This document shows positions 1 to 9,227 of a stretch of DNA of 64,000 bases, one piece after another. The notes beneath the pieces were generated by a model. It saw only the letters and a program-made list of their open reading frames with translations, had not been told where the DNA came from and ran no database searches. Source of the stretch: Prochlorococcus sp. AG-355-N16 (lineage in GTDB: Bacteria; Cyanobacteriota; Cyanobacteriia; PCC-6307; Cyanobiaceae); the NCBI GenBank assembly GCA_003278545.1, contig QCEF01000004.1, forward strand, positions 91,194 to 155,193, given 5' to 3'. Both the position numbers and the translations under genes were made by a program. Numbering within the stretch: position 1 is the stretch's first letter; every line of letters begins with the position of its first letter.

Positions 1-868
1 GTGGTTGAATATCTGCGGTCATACCCATTGAGAATCTAGAAATTAATCTCTCTTGAATTCCCGACAATTGATTTGGTGGTCTGTCACTTGCAATAACTAT
101 TTGACTTCCCGATTCGTGAAGTGCGTTAAAAGTATGAAAGAATTCTTCCTGTGTATACTCTTTGCCTTCTAAGAACTGTATATCGTCTATTAAAATCAAA
201 TCTACATTTCTATATTTATCTCGAATAGCTGTCATTCCATCTCTTCGAATACCACTAATAACATCATTTGTAAAAGTCTCTGTAGATACATATTTAACTT
301 TTGCTTCTGGATCTATTTCTACTCGATAATGACCTATTGCTTGCATTAAATGAGTCTTACCAAGACCTACTCCTCCACAAATAAATAATGGATTGAATTC
401 TCTTCCAGGAGATTCGGCAACGGCTAAAGCTGCGGCATGAGCCAACCTACTATTTGGACCTACAACAAATCTTTTAAATACATAGCGTAAATTTAAACCA
501 TTAGGATTTTTGAATTGATTTTTTGAAGAATTATTTTGGTTATTACTAGAAAAAGATCTTGTTTTATGATTAACATTCTGTTCGTTTGGTTTATCTTCAT
601 TAGTTAAATCGCTGCTGGTATTTGTTTCAGATTTAAAAACAACTTTTACATCATGGCCGCATATTTCTTTCGCAGCCTTTTCGATAGTTTGACAATAATT
701 CTTTCTCAACCAATCACTGGAAAATGTATTTGGAGCAACTAAGGTTAATAAGCCATTTTCAAAACAATTAAATTTAGCAGGCCTTATCCATGTCTCAAAT
801 GAAGGCTTACTTAAAGTTTTTTGAAGTGATTGTTGAACTTCCGCCCAAATAGGATTAATTGCTTGCAA
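1..868 (-). CDS. dnaA: Chromosomal replication initiator protein DnaA, C-terminally truncated by window edge
   Basis: Minus-strand reading gives [18 protein letters not shown]...[20 protein letters not shown]...[46 protein letters not shown]. Walker A/B and DnaA signature are clear. Start codon is uncertain (TTG at 868 assumed). Confidence 0.95.
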   Translation of the reverse strand, partial: MQAINPIWAEVQQSLQKTLSKPSFETWIRPAKFNCFENGLLTLVAPNTFSSDWLRKNYCQTIEKAAKEICGHDVKVVFKSETNTSSDLTNEDKPNEQNVNHKTRSFSSNNQNNSSKNQFKNPNGLNLRYVFKRFVVGPNSRLAHAAALAVAESPGREFNPLFICGGVGLGKTHLMQAIGHYRVEIDPEAKVKYVSTETFTNDVISGIRRDGMTAIRDKYRNVDLILIDDIQFLEGKEYTQEEFFHTFNALHESGSQIVIASDRPPNQLSGIQERLISRFSMGMTADIQP

Positions 869-1035
869 AATTTTATTCTCTAGATTATTAATCTAGTTGG
901 AATTTAATAATTGGCCATTAGGAAATCACAAGATCACAACAAATTTAAAATTACTTAACAAAGTACAATACAAATTTATAAGGAAAATTTTATTTATTTT
1001 ATAGGCATATAATTATTTTAAATCGCACTAAATTA

Positions 1036-1671
1036 TTGGATAAAGCATTACTTATTATCATGGCAAAATGGCATGGTTTTGGAAGATGCAAAACAAGATT
1101 GTCTAAAGATATAGGTAAAAGTAATTCTGCAAAGATTCAAAGTTTAATGACCAAACACACTATTTCAGTCGCAAAATTTCTCCAGGAGAATAAACTAATT
1201 GATATTTCTATTGCTATATCTGGTTTGGGGGTAAGTAATTGTAAAAGATGGACTAGAGAATTAGGCATCAAAAAATTTAATTTACAGGGGAAAGGCTGCT
1301 TGGGAGAAAAAATGAAACGGCAAATAATTATTAATAAAAAATTTTGTGCAAGACATAAGATCAAAAATATTATTTTTATAGGTACTGACCTTCCAGATTT
1401 ATGCCATCAAGATTTATTGAATACTCTAAAAGAGCTTCAACAAAATGATCTTATTTTAGGACCATCTAATGATGGAGGATATTGGCTTATTGGTTTATCA
1501 GAAAAAATAATTTCATCTCATATATATTTACCTTTTATTAACATTAAGTGGGGGACAAAAAATGTTCTTCAAAATACAATTGATAATTTTTCTTCTACAA
1601 AATTAAAATTTAAGTTTTTAGAAAAAAAAATAGATATAGATACAATTATTGATATTGAAAATAGAGAGTAA
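1036..1671 (+). CDS. DUF2064 / CofC-like glycosyltransferase (arsenosugar-biosynthesis-associated TIGR04282 type)
   Basis: MAKWHGFGRCKTRLS, FIGTDLPDL, LGPSNDGGYWLIGL motifs. Followed directly by a GT2 gene, as in TIGR04282/TIGR04283 pairs. TTG start. Confidence 0.75.
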   Translation: MDKALLIIMAKWHGFGRCKTRLSKDIGKSNSAKIQSLMTKHTISVAKFLQENKLIDISIAISGLGVSNCKRWTRELGIKKFNLQGKGCLGEKMKRQIIINKKFCARHKIKNIIFIGTDLPDLCHQDLLNTLKELQQNDLILGPSNDGGYWLIGLSEKIISSHIYLPFINIKWGTKNVLQNTIDNFSSTKLKFKFLEKKIDIDTIIDIENRE

Positions 1672-1676
1672 CCGAC

Positions 1677-2360
1677 TTGTCTAAAATCTCAATTATCATT
1701 CCAACTATTAATGAAGCTAATAATTTGCCATTATTGCTTTCAGACTTGTCAAATATTCAGAAAGACGGCGAAATCATAATTGTTGATTGTGGAAGTGAAG
1801 ATAAAACTATTGATATAGCGAATATTTATGGAGCAAGAATATTTATATCCAAAGAAAGAAATAGAGGTTTACAATTAGATATTGGAGCTAAAAATTCAAA
1901 AGGAGAGTGGCTCATATTTTTACATGCAGACACAAGATTAACTCATGATTGGTTTAAAAAGATAAATTCATTTTTAAAGGGAAACAAGAATAGTATTTAC
2001 TATTTTAAATTCAAAATTAATCACAACAAAATAATTTATAGAGTCCTCGAAATTCTGGTGAATTTTAGAAGTAAATTTATTAAACAACCATATGGTGATC
2101 AAGGATTAATAATTCATAGAAGTTCATATTTTAATAATAATGGTTTTAGAAAAATACCTTTAATGGAAGATGTAGATTTTTTAAGGAGATTAAACAAAAA
2201 AAAAGATTTAAAACAATTAAATTTTCCTATTTTTATAAGTTCAAGGAAATGGGAAAGAACTAATATTTTTCTACAAGCCATCAAGAACTGGCACTTTAGA
2301 AGAAGATGGTTAAAAGGTGAATCGTTAAAATCTATTTATTCTGACTACTACAAAAAATGA
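1677..2360 (+). CDS. GT2-family glycosyltransferase (TIGR04283-like)
   Basis: SIIIPTINEANNLPLLL...IIVDCGSEDKT...WLIFLHADTRL...QPYGDQGLIIHRSSYF...LMEDVDFLRRL. TTG start. Confidence 0.8.
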   Translation: MSKISIIIPTINEANNLPLLLSDLSNIQKDGEIIIVDCGSEDKTIDIANIYGARIFISKERNRGLQLDIGAKNSKGEWLIFLHADTRLTHDWFKKINSFLKGNKNSIYYFKFKINHNKIIYRVLEILVNFRSKFIKQPYGDQGLIIHRSSYFNNNGFRKIPLMEDVDFLRRLNKKKDLKQLNFPIFISSRKWERTNIFLQAIKNWHFRRRWLKGESLKSIYSDYYKK

Positions 2361-2891
2361 TTAATTTGCATACCAAAAAGCACATTTAGAGCCTCTAGGT
2401 TCTAATATCCAACCTTGTCTTTTGTAAAATGAAACCACTTCAGCATCAGCAAAAAGGGTTACTTTAGAAATTCCAATATTTTTCAATTCTTTTAGGACAT
2501 ATTTCATTAACTCTTTCCCCAATCCAAGTCCTTGATAGACAGGGTTAATAGCTACATCCCAAACTGTTGCTTCTAGAATTCCATCTCCAGTGCATCTTGC
2601 AAATCCCACTAGTCTGGGGAATTTGTCATCATGACGCCATAACCCAACCACCAAAATACTGAAATCTAAGGCTCTTTTTACCCTCCTAATAGGTCTTCTA
2701 CTCCAACCAACAGTTTGCAAAAGTTGATCTAGTTCTATTAGATCTAAATCTTTATTTTTACTACATACAAATATTTCTTCTTTCTTTGTTTGAGTGAACT
2801 CATAAGAATTTAAACCATAGAGATCTATCAGCTCATCCCTTGATATACTGTTTGATTTTTTTATCAAAGATCCTTGGTTTCTAAAAATCAT
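2361..2891 (-). CDS. GNAT-family N-acetyltransferase
   Basis: VWDVAINPVYQGLGLGKELMKYVLKEL...ISKVTLFADAEVVSFYKRQGW acetyl-CoA binding motif. Start overlaps stop of upstream ABC gene. Confidence 0.85.
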   Translation of the reverse strand: MIFRNQGSLIKKSNSISRDELIDLYGLNSYEFTQTKKEEIFVCSKNKDLDLIELDQLLQTVGWSRRPIRRVKRALDFSILVVGLWRHDDKFPRLVGFARCTGDGILEATVWDVAINPVYQGLGLGKELMKYVLKELKNIGISKVTLFADAEVVSFYKRQGWILEPRGSKCAFWYAN

Positions 2892-4687
2892 TAAAAATTC
2901 ACGAATCCTTTTTGTTGAAGCTCTGAGAGCTGAAAATATAAACCCTTTTTCTGTCTCAATTCATTATGTGTTCCCTCTTCAACTAATGATCCCCCTTTTA
3001 AGACTAAAATCTTATCAGAACTTTCAATAGTTGCTAATCTGTGAGCTATTACTAATGCTGTTCTTTTTGACAGAATTCTTTTAAGATCTTTCTGCAAAGT
3101 AGCCTCTGTAGAGGGATCCATAAACGCTGTTGCTTCGTCCATTATTAAAACAACAGGATTTCTAATCGCTACTCGAGCTACTGAAAGAAGTTGTCTCTCT
3201 CCAGAAGAGAGATTTCCCCCTCTTTCTCTTAGCAAGGTGTTCAAACCTTCTGGTAATTTTTTTAACAAATTATCTAATCCTAATTCGTTACAAAAATTTT
3301 CTAATTGAAGATTGTCTACATTCGAATTAAGTTTTAAATTATCTGCGACATTTCCGCTAAAGATAAAGGTATCTTGCAAAACTACTCCCAACATATTTCT
3401 AAGAGTTGCAATAGGAATATCTTTGATATCTATATCGTCAATTAAAATTTGACCTGATTGAGGTTCATACAATCTACATAATAGCCTTATTATGGTAGTC
3501 TTTCCTGAACCAGTTGGCCCTACAAAAGCCACATGCTCTCCTGGTTTGATTTTGAAAGATAAATTCTTTATAATATGTTCTCCTTCGTTGTAGAAAAAAT
3601 TAACATTCTTGAACTCAATTTTTCCCTTAAATTTTTTATTTACATTTTTAGCATTTTCTAAAAAATATTTTGCGGAAGTAGAGTCCTTAATCTGTATTTC
3701 TTCGTCCAATAATTCGTTTATTCTTTCAACAGCTGTTAAACCTCCTTGTATTTGAGTAAATCTTTCTGCAAGCTGCCTTAAAGGTTCAAAAAGTCTTTGG
3801 GAATATAAAATAAAAGTTGTTAATGTTCCTAAACCAATATTTCCAGAAGTAACAAGATACCCTCCAACTGCCAAAACTAAGGAAACTGCGGCAAGAGAAA
3901 TCCATTCTATAAATGCCGAAATACTACTGTCATAAAATATTGTTCCATTAACTGCTTTCTTATAGGCAACTCCAGTTTTGGAAAATTTCTTGCTATTAAA
4001 AGCCTCTCTTCTGAACATCTGAACGACTTCTAAACCTTGAAGATTCTCTTGAAAATCAGAGTTGAGTTGAGACAATTCTTCCCTTACTTGATAATTGGCT
4101 CTTCTATAACGTTTTTGAAGCCAAATAATGAAATATGAAACTGGGATTTGAGTCAAAAGTAATAAAATGGCAAGCCCTCTATCAATTGACAGCATTGTCA
4201 AAGAAATTACTATCAGACTGACGAAGTCAGCAATGACTCCAACTGCCCCACTACCAAAAACCTCGGCTAAAGCATCAACATCATTTGTTAATCTCGTTAA
4301 TAATTTCCCTACAGGCATTTTATCGTGATACTTAAGAGATAAAGATATTGAATGATCAAAAAGTTCTCTTCTTATTCTTGCTGTTAAACGTTGACCCACT
4401 GCTTGGATATTGTAAGTTTGATATCCCTGAAGAACTAATCTGAATAATACAGTTATAAATAAAGTTAGGATTATGGCATTTATTGACTGCCCAAAGAAAG
4501 TTTTACTTAGCCAAACATCTGTAGTTTCGTTTTTTAGAATAGTAATGGCTTGACCAACTAATAATGGTTGAATTGCTCCAGAGAAAGAAACAGGTAACAA
4601 AACTATCAAGATTAGATAGATTGTTTTTTTATCTTTAGTTAAATATTTACCTAACTTTTTAATCCTTCTAAAATCTTTAAAAAACAT
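2891..4687 (-). CDS. ABC transporter, fused permease/ATP-binding (MsbA-like exporter)
   Basis: N-terminal TM domain; Walker A GPTGSGKTT; signature LSSGERQLLSVARV; Walker B VLIMDEATAFMD. Confidence 0.92.
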   Translation of the reverse strand: MFFKDFRRIKKLGKYLTKDKKTIYLILIVLLPVSFSGAIQPLLVGQAITILKNETTDVWLSKTFFGQSINAIILTLFITVLFRLVLQGYQTYNIQAVGQRLTARIRRELFDHSISLSLKYHDKMPVGKLLTRLTNDVDALAEVFGSGAVGVIADFVSLIVISLTMLSIDRGLAILLLLTQIPVSYFIIWLQKRYRRANYQVREELSQLNSDFQENLQGLEVVQMFRREAFNSKKFSKTGVAYKKAVNGTIFYDSSISAFIEWISLAAVSLVLAVGGYLVTSGNIGLGTLTTFILYSQRLFEPLRQLAERFTQIQGGLTAVERINELLDEEIQIKDSTSAKYFLENAKNVNKKFKGKIEFKNVNFFYNEGEHIIKNLSFKIKPGEHVAFVGPTGSGKTTIIRLLCRLYEPQSGQILIDDIDIKDIPIATLRNMLGVVLQDTFIFSGNVADNLKLNSNVDNLQLENFCNELGLDNLLKKLPEGLNTLLRERGGNLSSGERQLLSVARVAIRNPVVLIMDEATAFMDPSTEATLQKDLKRILSKRTALVIAHRLATIESSDKILVLKGGSLVEEGTHNELRQKKGLYFQLSELQQKGFVNF

Positions 4688-4699
4688 TTAGCTAATCTT

Positions 4700-5338
4700 C
4701 TATAAAGCATTAGTTGATTCTATTGATAAAATAGTATCTCTGAGATGATTATCATCTAACCTCATCGATAAAGGATTTCCAATTAGTCTTGCAGTTGAGT
4801 AATAAAGATCATCTATCTTAATTAAACCATTTTCTTTAAGAGTCTTTCCAGTCGCAACTAAATCAACTATTGCCTCTGCCATACCTGTAATCGGACCAAG
4901 CTCGACTGATCCTGTCAAATGAACTATTTCTACAGGAATATTTAATTCTTCAAAATAAGATCTTGCTGTTTTAATAAATTTACTTGCTACTTTACAATTC
5001 GCTGGAAGATCAGTTGGTTTTGAATAATTGCTATTTTTCTTAACCGCCAACGACATATGACAACCACCAAACCCTAAATCTAATAACTTTGCGACTTTTA
5101 ATTCAGATTCTCGTAAAACGTCATACCCAACAATACCCAAATCAGCCTGACCATAACTTACATAAACAGGAACATCTCCATTTCTTACTAATAAAGCTTT
5201 TGCCCGTTTGCAATTTGATTCAAAGGTTAATGATCTATTATTTTCGTCCAACGCATCTGAGAAATCTAACCCAGCTCTTTTAAAAGTTGAAATTGAATCT
5301 TTTAACAGAGCTCCTTTTGGTAAAGCTATAGTAAACAT
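4700..5338 (-). CDS. hisG: ATP phosphoribosyltransferase, short form
   Basis: [16 protein letters not shown]...[10 protein letters not shown]...[30 protein letters not shown]; 212 aa short-form HisG. Confidence 0.95.
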   Translation of the reverse strand: MFTIALPKGALLKDSISTFKRAGLDFSDALDENNRSLTFESNCKRAKALLVRNGDVPVYVSYGQADLGIVGYDVLRESELKVAKLLDLGFGGCHMSLAVKKNSNYSKPTDLPANCKVASKFIKTARSYFEELNIPVEIVHLTGSVELGPITGMAEAIVDLVATGKTLKENGLIKIDDLYYSTARLIGNPLSMRLDDNHLRDTILSIESTNAL

Positions 5339-5378
5339 AGATCAATTTCTTCCAAGGATTATTCATTCTAAGTTAACA

Positions 5379-6119
5379 ATGGAATTTAATAAAGCTCGAA
5401 ATATAATCGGACTTAGAGTTTTAAGTGATAACGTCATTTGGTTGTTGGTAAAAGATAAATCCGTTGTGGTTGTAGATCCATCTGTTCACGAACCAGTTAT
5501 TAAATATATAAATGAAAACAATTTTCACTTAGAAGCTATTTTGCAAACTCATCATCATTCAGATCATATTGGAGGGACGAAGACTCTTATTGAAAAATGG
5601 CCAAATGTAAAAGTGATTGCCTCTTCCAAAGAAAAAAAGCGAATACCTTTTCAAAATATATCTGTAGAGGATGGAGAAACTTTGAGTATTTTAGGTGAAG
5701 AAGTAAAAATAATTGAAGTATTAGGACATACAAGCTCACATATTGCCTTCTTTTTGAATGGAGAAAATCCTGTTCTTTTTATTGGTGACACATTATTTTC
5801 TGGAGGCTGTGGAAGAATTTTTGAGGGAACTTATCAACAAATGTATTCTTCACTAGAAAAAATCAAATCTTTACCAAAAAATACTCTCATATATTGTGCA
5901 CATGAATATACAAAGGAAAATATATTGTGGGCAATGAATCTCAGGCCAGAAGATCAAGATATAAAAAATAAACTTTCAGAAGTTGAAAAAAAACTTTCTC
6001 TTAATGAATTGACAATTCCATTTTTACTTGATGAAGAGATGAAAATAAACCTTTTCTTAAGAGCAAAAAATTTAGAAGAATTTACTTTTTTAAGAGCAAA
6101 TAAAGATTTATGGGTTTAA
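5379..6119 (+). CDS. gloB: Metallo-beta-lactamase-fold hydroxyacylglutathione hydrolase (glyoxalase II)
   Basis: [33 protein letters not shown] motifs. The ORF track starts at 5208 inside hisG; ATG at 5379 ([10 protein letters not shown]) is the more likely start. Confidence 0.88.
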   Translation: MEFNKARNIIGLRVLSDNVIWLLVKDKSVVVVDPSVHEPVIKYINENNFHLEAILQTHHHSDHIGGTKTLIEKWPNVKVIASSKEKKRIPFQNISVEDGETLSILGEEVKIIEVLGHTSSHIAFFLNGENPVLFIGDTLFSGGCGRIFEGTYQQMYSSLEKIKSLPKNTLIYCAHEYTKENILWAMNLRPEDQDIKNKLSEVEKKLSLNELTIPFLLDEEMKINLFLRAKNLEEFTFLRANKDLWV

Positions 6120-6143
6120 ATAGATAGGTATCTTCTTAAACAA

Positions 6144-6536
6144 ATGTCCCCCAAACAAGTAATTAAAACATCAAATGCTCCTGATCCAGTAGGACCTTAT
6201 AATCAAGCAATAAAAGCTGGGGATTTCATCTATTGTTCTGGTCAAATTGCTATAGACCCAGCTTTAAATGAAATAACATGTTTAGGTGATATAGAGAAGG
6301 AAACTATTCAAGTTTTAAAAAATCTCGCAGAAGTTCTTAAAGCTGGTGGAGCGAAAATAGAGGACGTAATAAAAACAACTATTTACTTAACGGACTTAAG
6401 TAATTTTCAAATTGTCAATAAAATTTATAGTGATTTTTTTAATATTGAGAATCCTCCAGCAAGGGCCTGTGTGGAAGTTTCATCTCTACCAAAAGGAGTT
6501 TTAGTTGAAATAGATTGCGTCGCATTTCTAGATTAA
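6144..6536 (+). CDS. ridA: RidA/YjgF family enamine/imine deaminase
   Basis: APDPVGPYNQAIKAGDFIYCSGQIAIDP...NPPARACVEVSSLPKGVLVEID. Confidence 0.93.
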   Translation: MSPKQVIKTSNAPDPVGPYNQAIKAGDFIYCSGQIAIDPALNEITCLGDIEKETIQVLKNLAEVLKAGGAKIEDVIKTTIYLTDLSNFQIVNKIYSDFFNIENPPARACVEVSSLPKGVLVEIDCVAFLD

Positions 6537-6621
6537 TTTCTAATTATTGAGAAATTTGAAATATAAACCAATTGTGCACCATAGTTGTATAGATTAATAG
6601 TTGATAATTCATCTTTGATCT

Positions 6622-6849
6622 ATGTCAGCAGCAAAGCTTAATATAGATGAACTAGAAGCAGGTTATCCTTTATTTTGCAAAGCTCTTAGACTATTAATTT
6701 TAAAAGGAAACTCAGTTAAAGATATAGAAAAGACAGTGTGTTGGAGTCATCTTGAAACTTTAAATAGATGTCTACCTGGTAGATATAAAGCACCAACATA
6801 TTTAATGGCTTTAATCAAAAGAGATATTGCAAAGCCTAATAATTATTAA
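6622..6849 (+). CDS. Small conserved-looking hypothetical protein convergent with acRAF at the edge of the carboxysome locus
   Basis: 75-aa ORF with ATG start and good codon usage: MSAAKLNIDELEAGYPLFCKALRLLILKGNSVKDIEKTVCWSHLETLNRCLPGRYKAPTYLMALIKR. Confidence 0.7.
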   Translation: MSAAKLNIDELEAGYPLFCKALRLLILKGNSVKDIEKTVCWSHLETLNRCLPGRYKAPTYLMALIKRDIAKPNNY

Positions 6850-6855
6850 AAAAAA

Positions 6856-7095
6856 CTAATCTTGCAAATAAAATTTATCAATATCCATTGAAAAGTCTTT
6901 TTCCTTTTCTGATATTTCTTTATTATCTAAAAATATTGAAAGACTTACAAAATTCTTACCGAAGCTGATATTTGGATAGATATCCCTTTCTTTGCATAAT
7001 TTCTCAATTTTCCCCATGAATTTACTGATTTTTGAGTATTGATCAAATTCAAATCTTTTTTCAATCCTCAAAGGTGATTCTCTTTCATTCCACAT
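6856..7095 (-). CDS. Pterin-4a-carbinolamine dehydratase-like alpha-carboxysome Rubisco assembly factor (acRAF)
   Basis: 79-aa PCD-like protein at the distal end of the cso cluster; position and size match acRAF. Confidence 0.75.
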   Translation of the reverse strand: MWNERESPLRIEKRFEFDQYSKISKFMGKIEKLCKERDIYPNISFGKNFVSLSIFLDNKEISEKEKDFSMDIDKFYLQD

Positions 7096-7170
7096 TACAT
7101 TCTTTATTCAAGACTAATTAACACTATACATTCAACAAAGTTTCTCAATAAATTTATGAAGTTAAAATTT

Positions 7171-7419
7171 TTAGTCACTCTCCCAATAATCAATAATACC
7201 GCCAATTGTTAAATCAGTTTGGACTTCTGGGTTAGGGCATGCAAATCTAGCGGCAGACCCACTAGCAGTAAAAACCCAGTTACCTTCTCTAGCTCCAACA
7301 GGATCAACAGCAACTAATTTCTTTCCTTTATTATTTTCTAAAATTCGTAAATTCATATGACCTAAGCCAGAGACTCTTTGAGTGCATACCATCCTTCCTA
7401 ATACCTTCATAATTTCCAT
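7171..7419 (-). CDS. csoS4B: Alpha-carboxysome pentameric vertex protein CsoS4B
   Basis: MKVLGRMVCTQRVSGLGHMNLRILE...VAVDPVGAREGNWVFTASGSAARF...DLTIGGIIDYW; EutN/CcmL fold, tandem with csoS4A. Confidence 0.93.
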   Translation of the reverse strand: MEIMKVLGRMVCTQRVSGLGHMNLRILENNKGKKLVAVDPVGAREGNWVFTASGSAARFACPNPEVQTDLTIGGIIDYWESD

Positions 7420-7436
7420 AATCTATATCCTCCTTT

Positions 7437-7688
7437 TTATAACTTGTCGGGATCCCAACGATCAATAATTCCAACAATTGTTAAGTCGCTTGGATAAGAT
7501 TTACTTCCCGCAGCTTCTCTAGCAGCAGAACTTCCAACACAAATAACCCAATCTCCTGGCTTACAGCCAACAGCATCAACTGCAACTTTATTAGAAGAAC
7601 CATCTAATACAACCTGCAGATGTTTATGTTCAAAACCAGGAATCCTATTGGTAGAAACAAGTGGTTTTACAACCTTGCAAATTAACAT
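7437..7688 (-). CDS. csoS4A: Alpha-carboxysome pentameric vertex protein CsoS4A
   Basis: MLICKVVKPLVSTNRIPGFEHKHLQVVLD...VAVDAVGCKPGDWVICVGSSAAREA...DLTIVGIIDRW. Confidence 0.94.
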   Translation of the reverse strand: MLICKVVKPLVSTNRIPGFEHKHLQVVLDGSSNKVAVDAVGCKPGDWVICVGSSAAREAAGSKSYPSDLTIVGIIDRWDPDKL

Positions 7689-7690
7689 AA

Positions 7691-9220
7691 TTAGTGAGCC
7701 TCCTCTGTTTTTTTATCTAAAGACATTCCAATAATTTGGGCGGAATGAATTTTGTCCCTATCTCTAATAGTAGAGCAAGTATGTAACAAACCTTGATCAA
7801 CTAAATTTTTATATCTAATTGATATCGCATTATTAACTCTTTCACAATCATTTATTGCCCTCTCTTTTGCGCCAGGTACTTTTCCAGAGTAATCAAATCT
7901 TATTACCACCGGAATAGGTAGATCTTGAGAAACATTCAATCCAGTAAAAATCTTTACTCCAACATCTAAATCGGGAGCCCCTTCTTCGACTGTATCTAAA
8001 TGAGCAAAATAAGTTAAATTTCTGAGATGTACTTCTTTGAAACCTATACCTACTCCAATAAACCTCTCTGCATGTCCAATATCTGCATATGAACCATTAT
8101 GAAAACTCTTAACATAATCAATTTGAGAAATATTATTGACAATTAATTTATACGTAAATTTTTCCAATCCACTGAGTTTGTCTTTTGAAGATTGCTTAGA
8201 AATTGTCTGGCAAATTTCTCTTTCCGCATCCTCTTTTGAAAAATTTATTGTTGAATTATAAATTTCTAATGTAGAAATAGTTTTTTCTAAATCTATACCG
8301 CCATCGCTATTTGATAAATGTATTTTTAATGAATCAGTGTCTGTATCAAGTCCAATTAACATCAAATCAACAGAAGCTCCGCAGCAAAAGCTATTCTCTA
8401 CAGCCTCTTTGAAAGCATATAATTTATTTCTACCTTCAGCTGCAGCTAACTCGTCATTACTGCCATGAGCTGCGCATCCCTGATGTAAAGGATCTACTGA
8501 ACTAAAATGATAAGTTACAACTTTTAAGTACCTGGTATCTTTATGAGCTTCATTAGGAACATTCTCTCTATATCTTTTATGTTCAGTTTTTACCCATCGA
8601 TTAACGGTATTTTCAATATCAAACAGTGCTCCAGCATGGGATCTTCTCCTTACTGAACTAAAAGGTATTCTCATTACATAAGCAACTGAATGAGCTAACC
8701 TTCCATCTGAACAAGGAGTTATATCAAGTAAATGTATTCCACAATCTAAGAGAAATTTTTCAAAATCTTCCGCATCCCTACTTCCAGCAGCACCTTCAAG
8801 TGGATCATTGTTAAAAAAATTGTCGCTAAGTTTCTCATGCTGTTTGAAAGCACACCATGCATATAAAGCTCTCATATCAAGTGGTTTTACCCAAGATTTA
8901 TCTAATACATGGAGAGGTAAATCTATTCCTAAATTTTTTCTTGATATTTTCTGAGCCTTATTTATAAAATCTTCGTGATGTTGGATTCGAGCAATTTCCT
9001 TGAGAGTTGGAACAATTTCGTCAAAATCACTTTTTATTTTGCTTTCATACCTAAATAGATTTTCATTTTGAATATTATTGGTTAATTTATGAGACTTTCC
9101 AGAATTTCGGAAATTATTTGATTCTTTAGTTTGTATATGTATATTTTCAGTAAAGGTTTTCATTGGAGCGGTTGGCCCCAATGTGAAATTCTTGGCTTTA
9201 GCCAGTCCTCTTAAAGGCAT
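7691..9220 (-). CDS. csoSCA: Carboxysomal carbonic anhydrase CsoSCA
   Basis: CsoSCA-type sequence (LDITPCSDGRLAHSVAYVMRIPFSSVRRRSHAGALFD; GCAAHGSND) in the canonical cso position. Confidence 0.95.
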   Translation of the reverse strand: MPLRGLAKAKNFTLGPTAPMKTFTENIHIQTKESNNFRNSGKSHKLTNNIQNENLFRYESKIKSDFDEIVPTLKEIARIQHHEDFINKAQKISRKNLGIDLPLHVLDKSWVKPLDMRALYAWCAFKQHEKLSDNFFNNDPLEGAAGSRDAEDFEKFLLDCGIHLLDITPCSDGRLAHSVAYVMRIPFSSVRRRSHAGALFDIENTVNRWVKTEHKRYRENVPNEAHKDTRYLKVVTYHFSSVDPLHQGCAAHGSNDELAAAEGRNKLYAFKEAVENSFCCGASVDLMLIGLDTDTDSLKIHLSNSDGGIDLEKTISTLEIYNSTINFSKEDAEREICQTISKQSSKDKLSGLEKFTYKLIVNNISQIDYVKSFHNGSYADIGHAERFIGVGIGFKEVHLRNLTYFAHLDTVEEGAPDLDVGVKIFTGLNVSQDLPIPVVIRFDYSGKVPGAKERAINDCERVNNAISIRYKNLVDQGLLHTCSTIRDRDKIHSAQIIGMSLDKKTEEAH

Positions 9221-9227
9221 TATTTAC

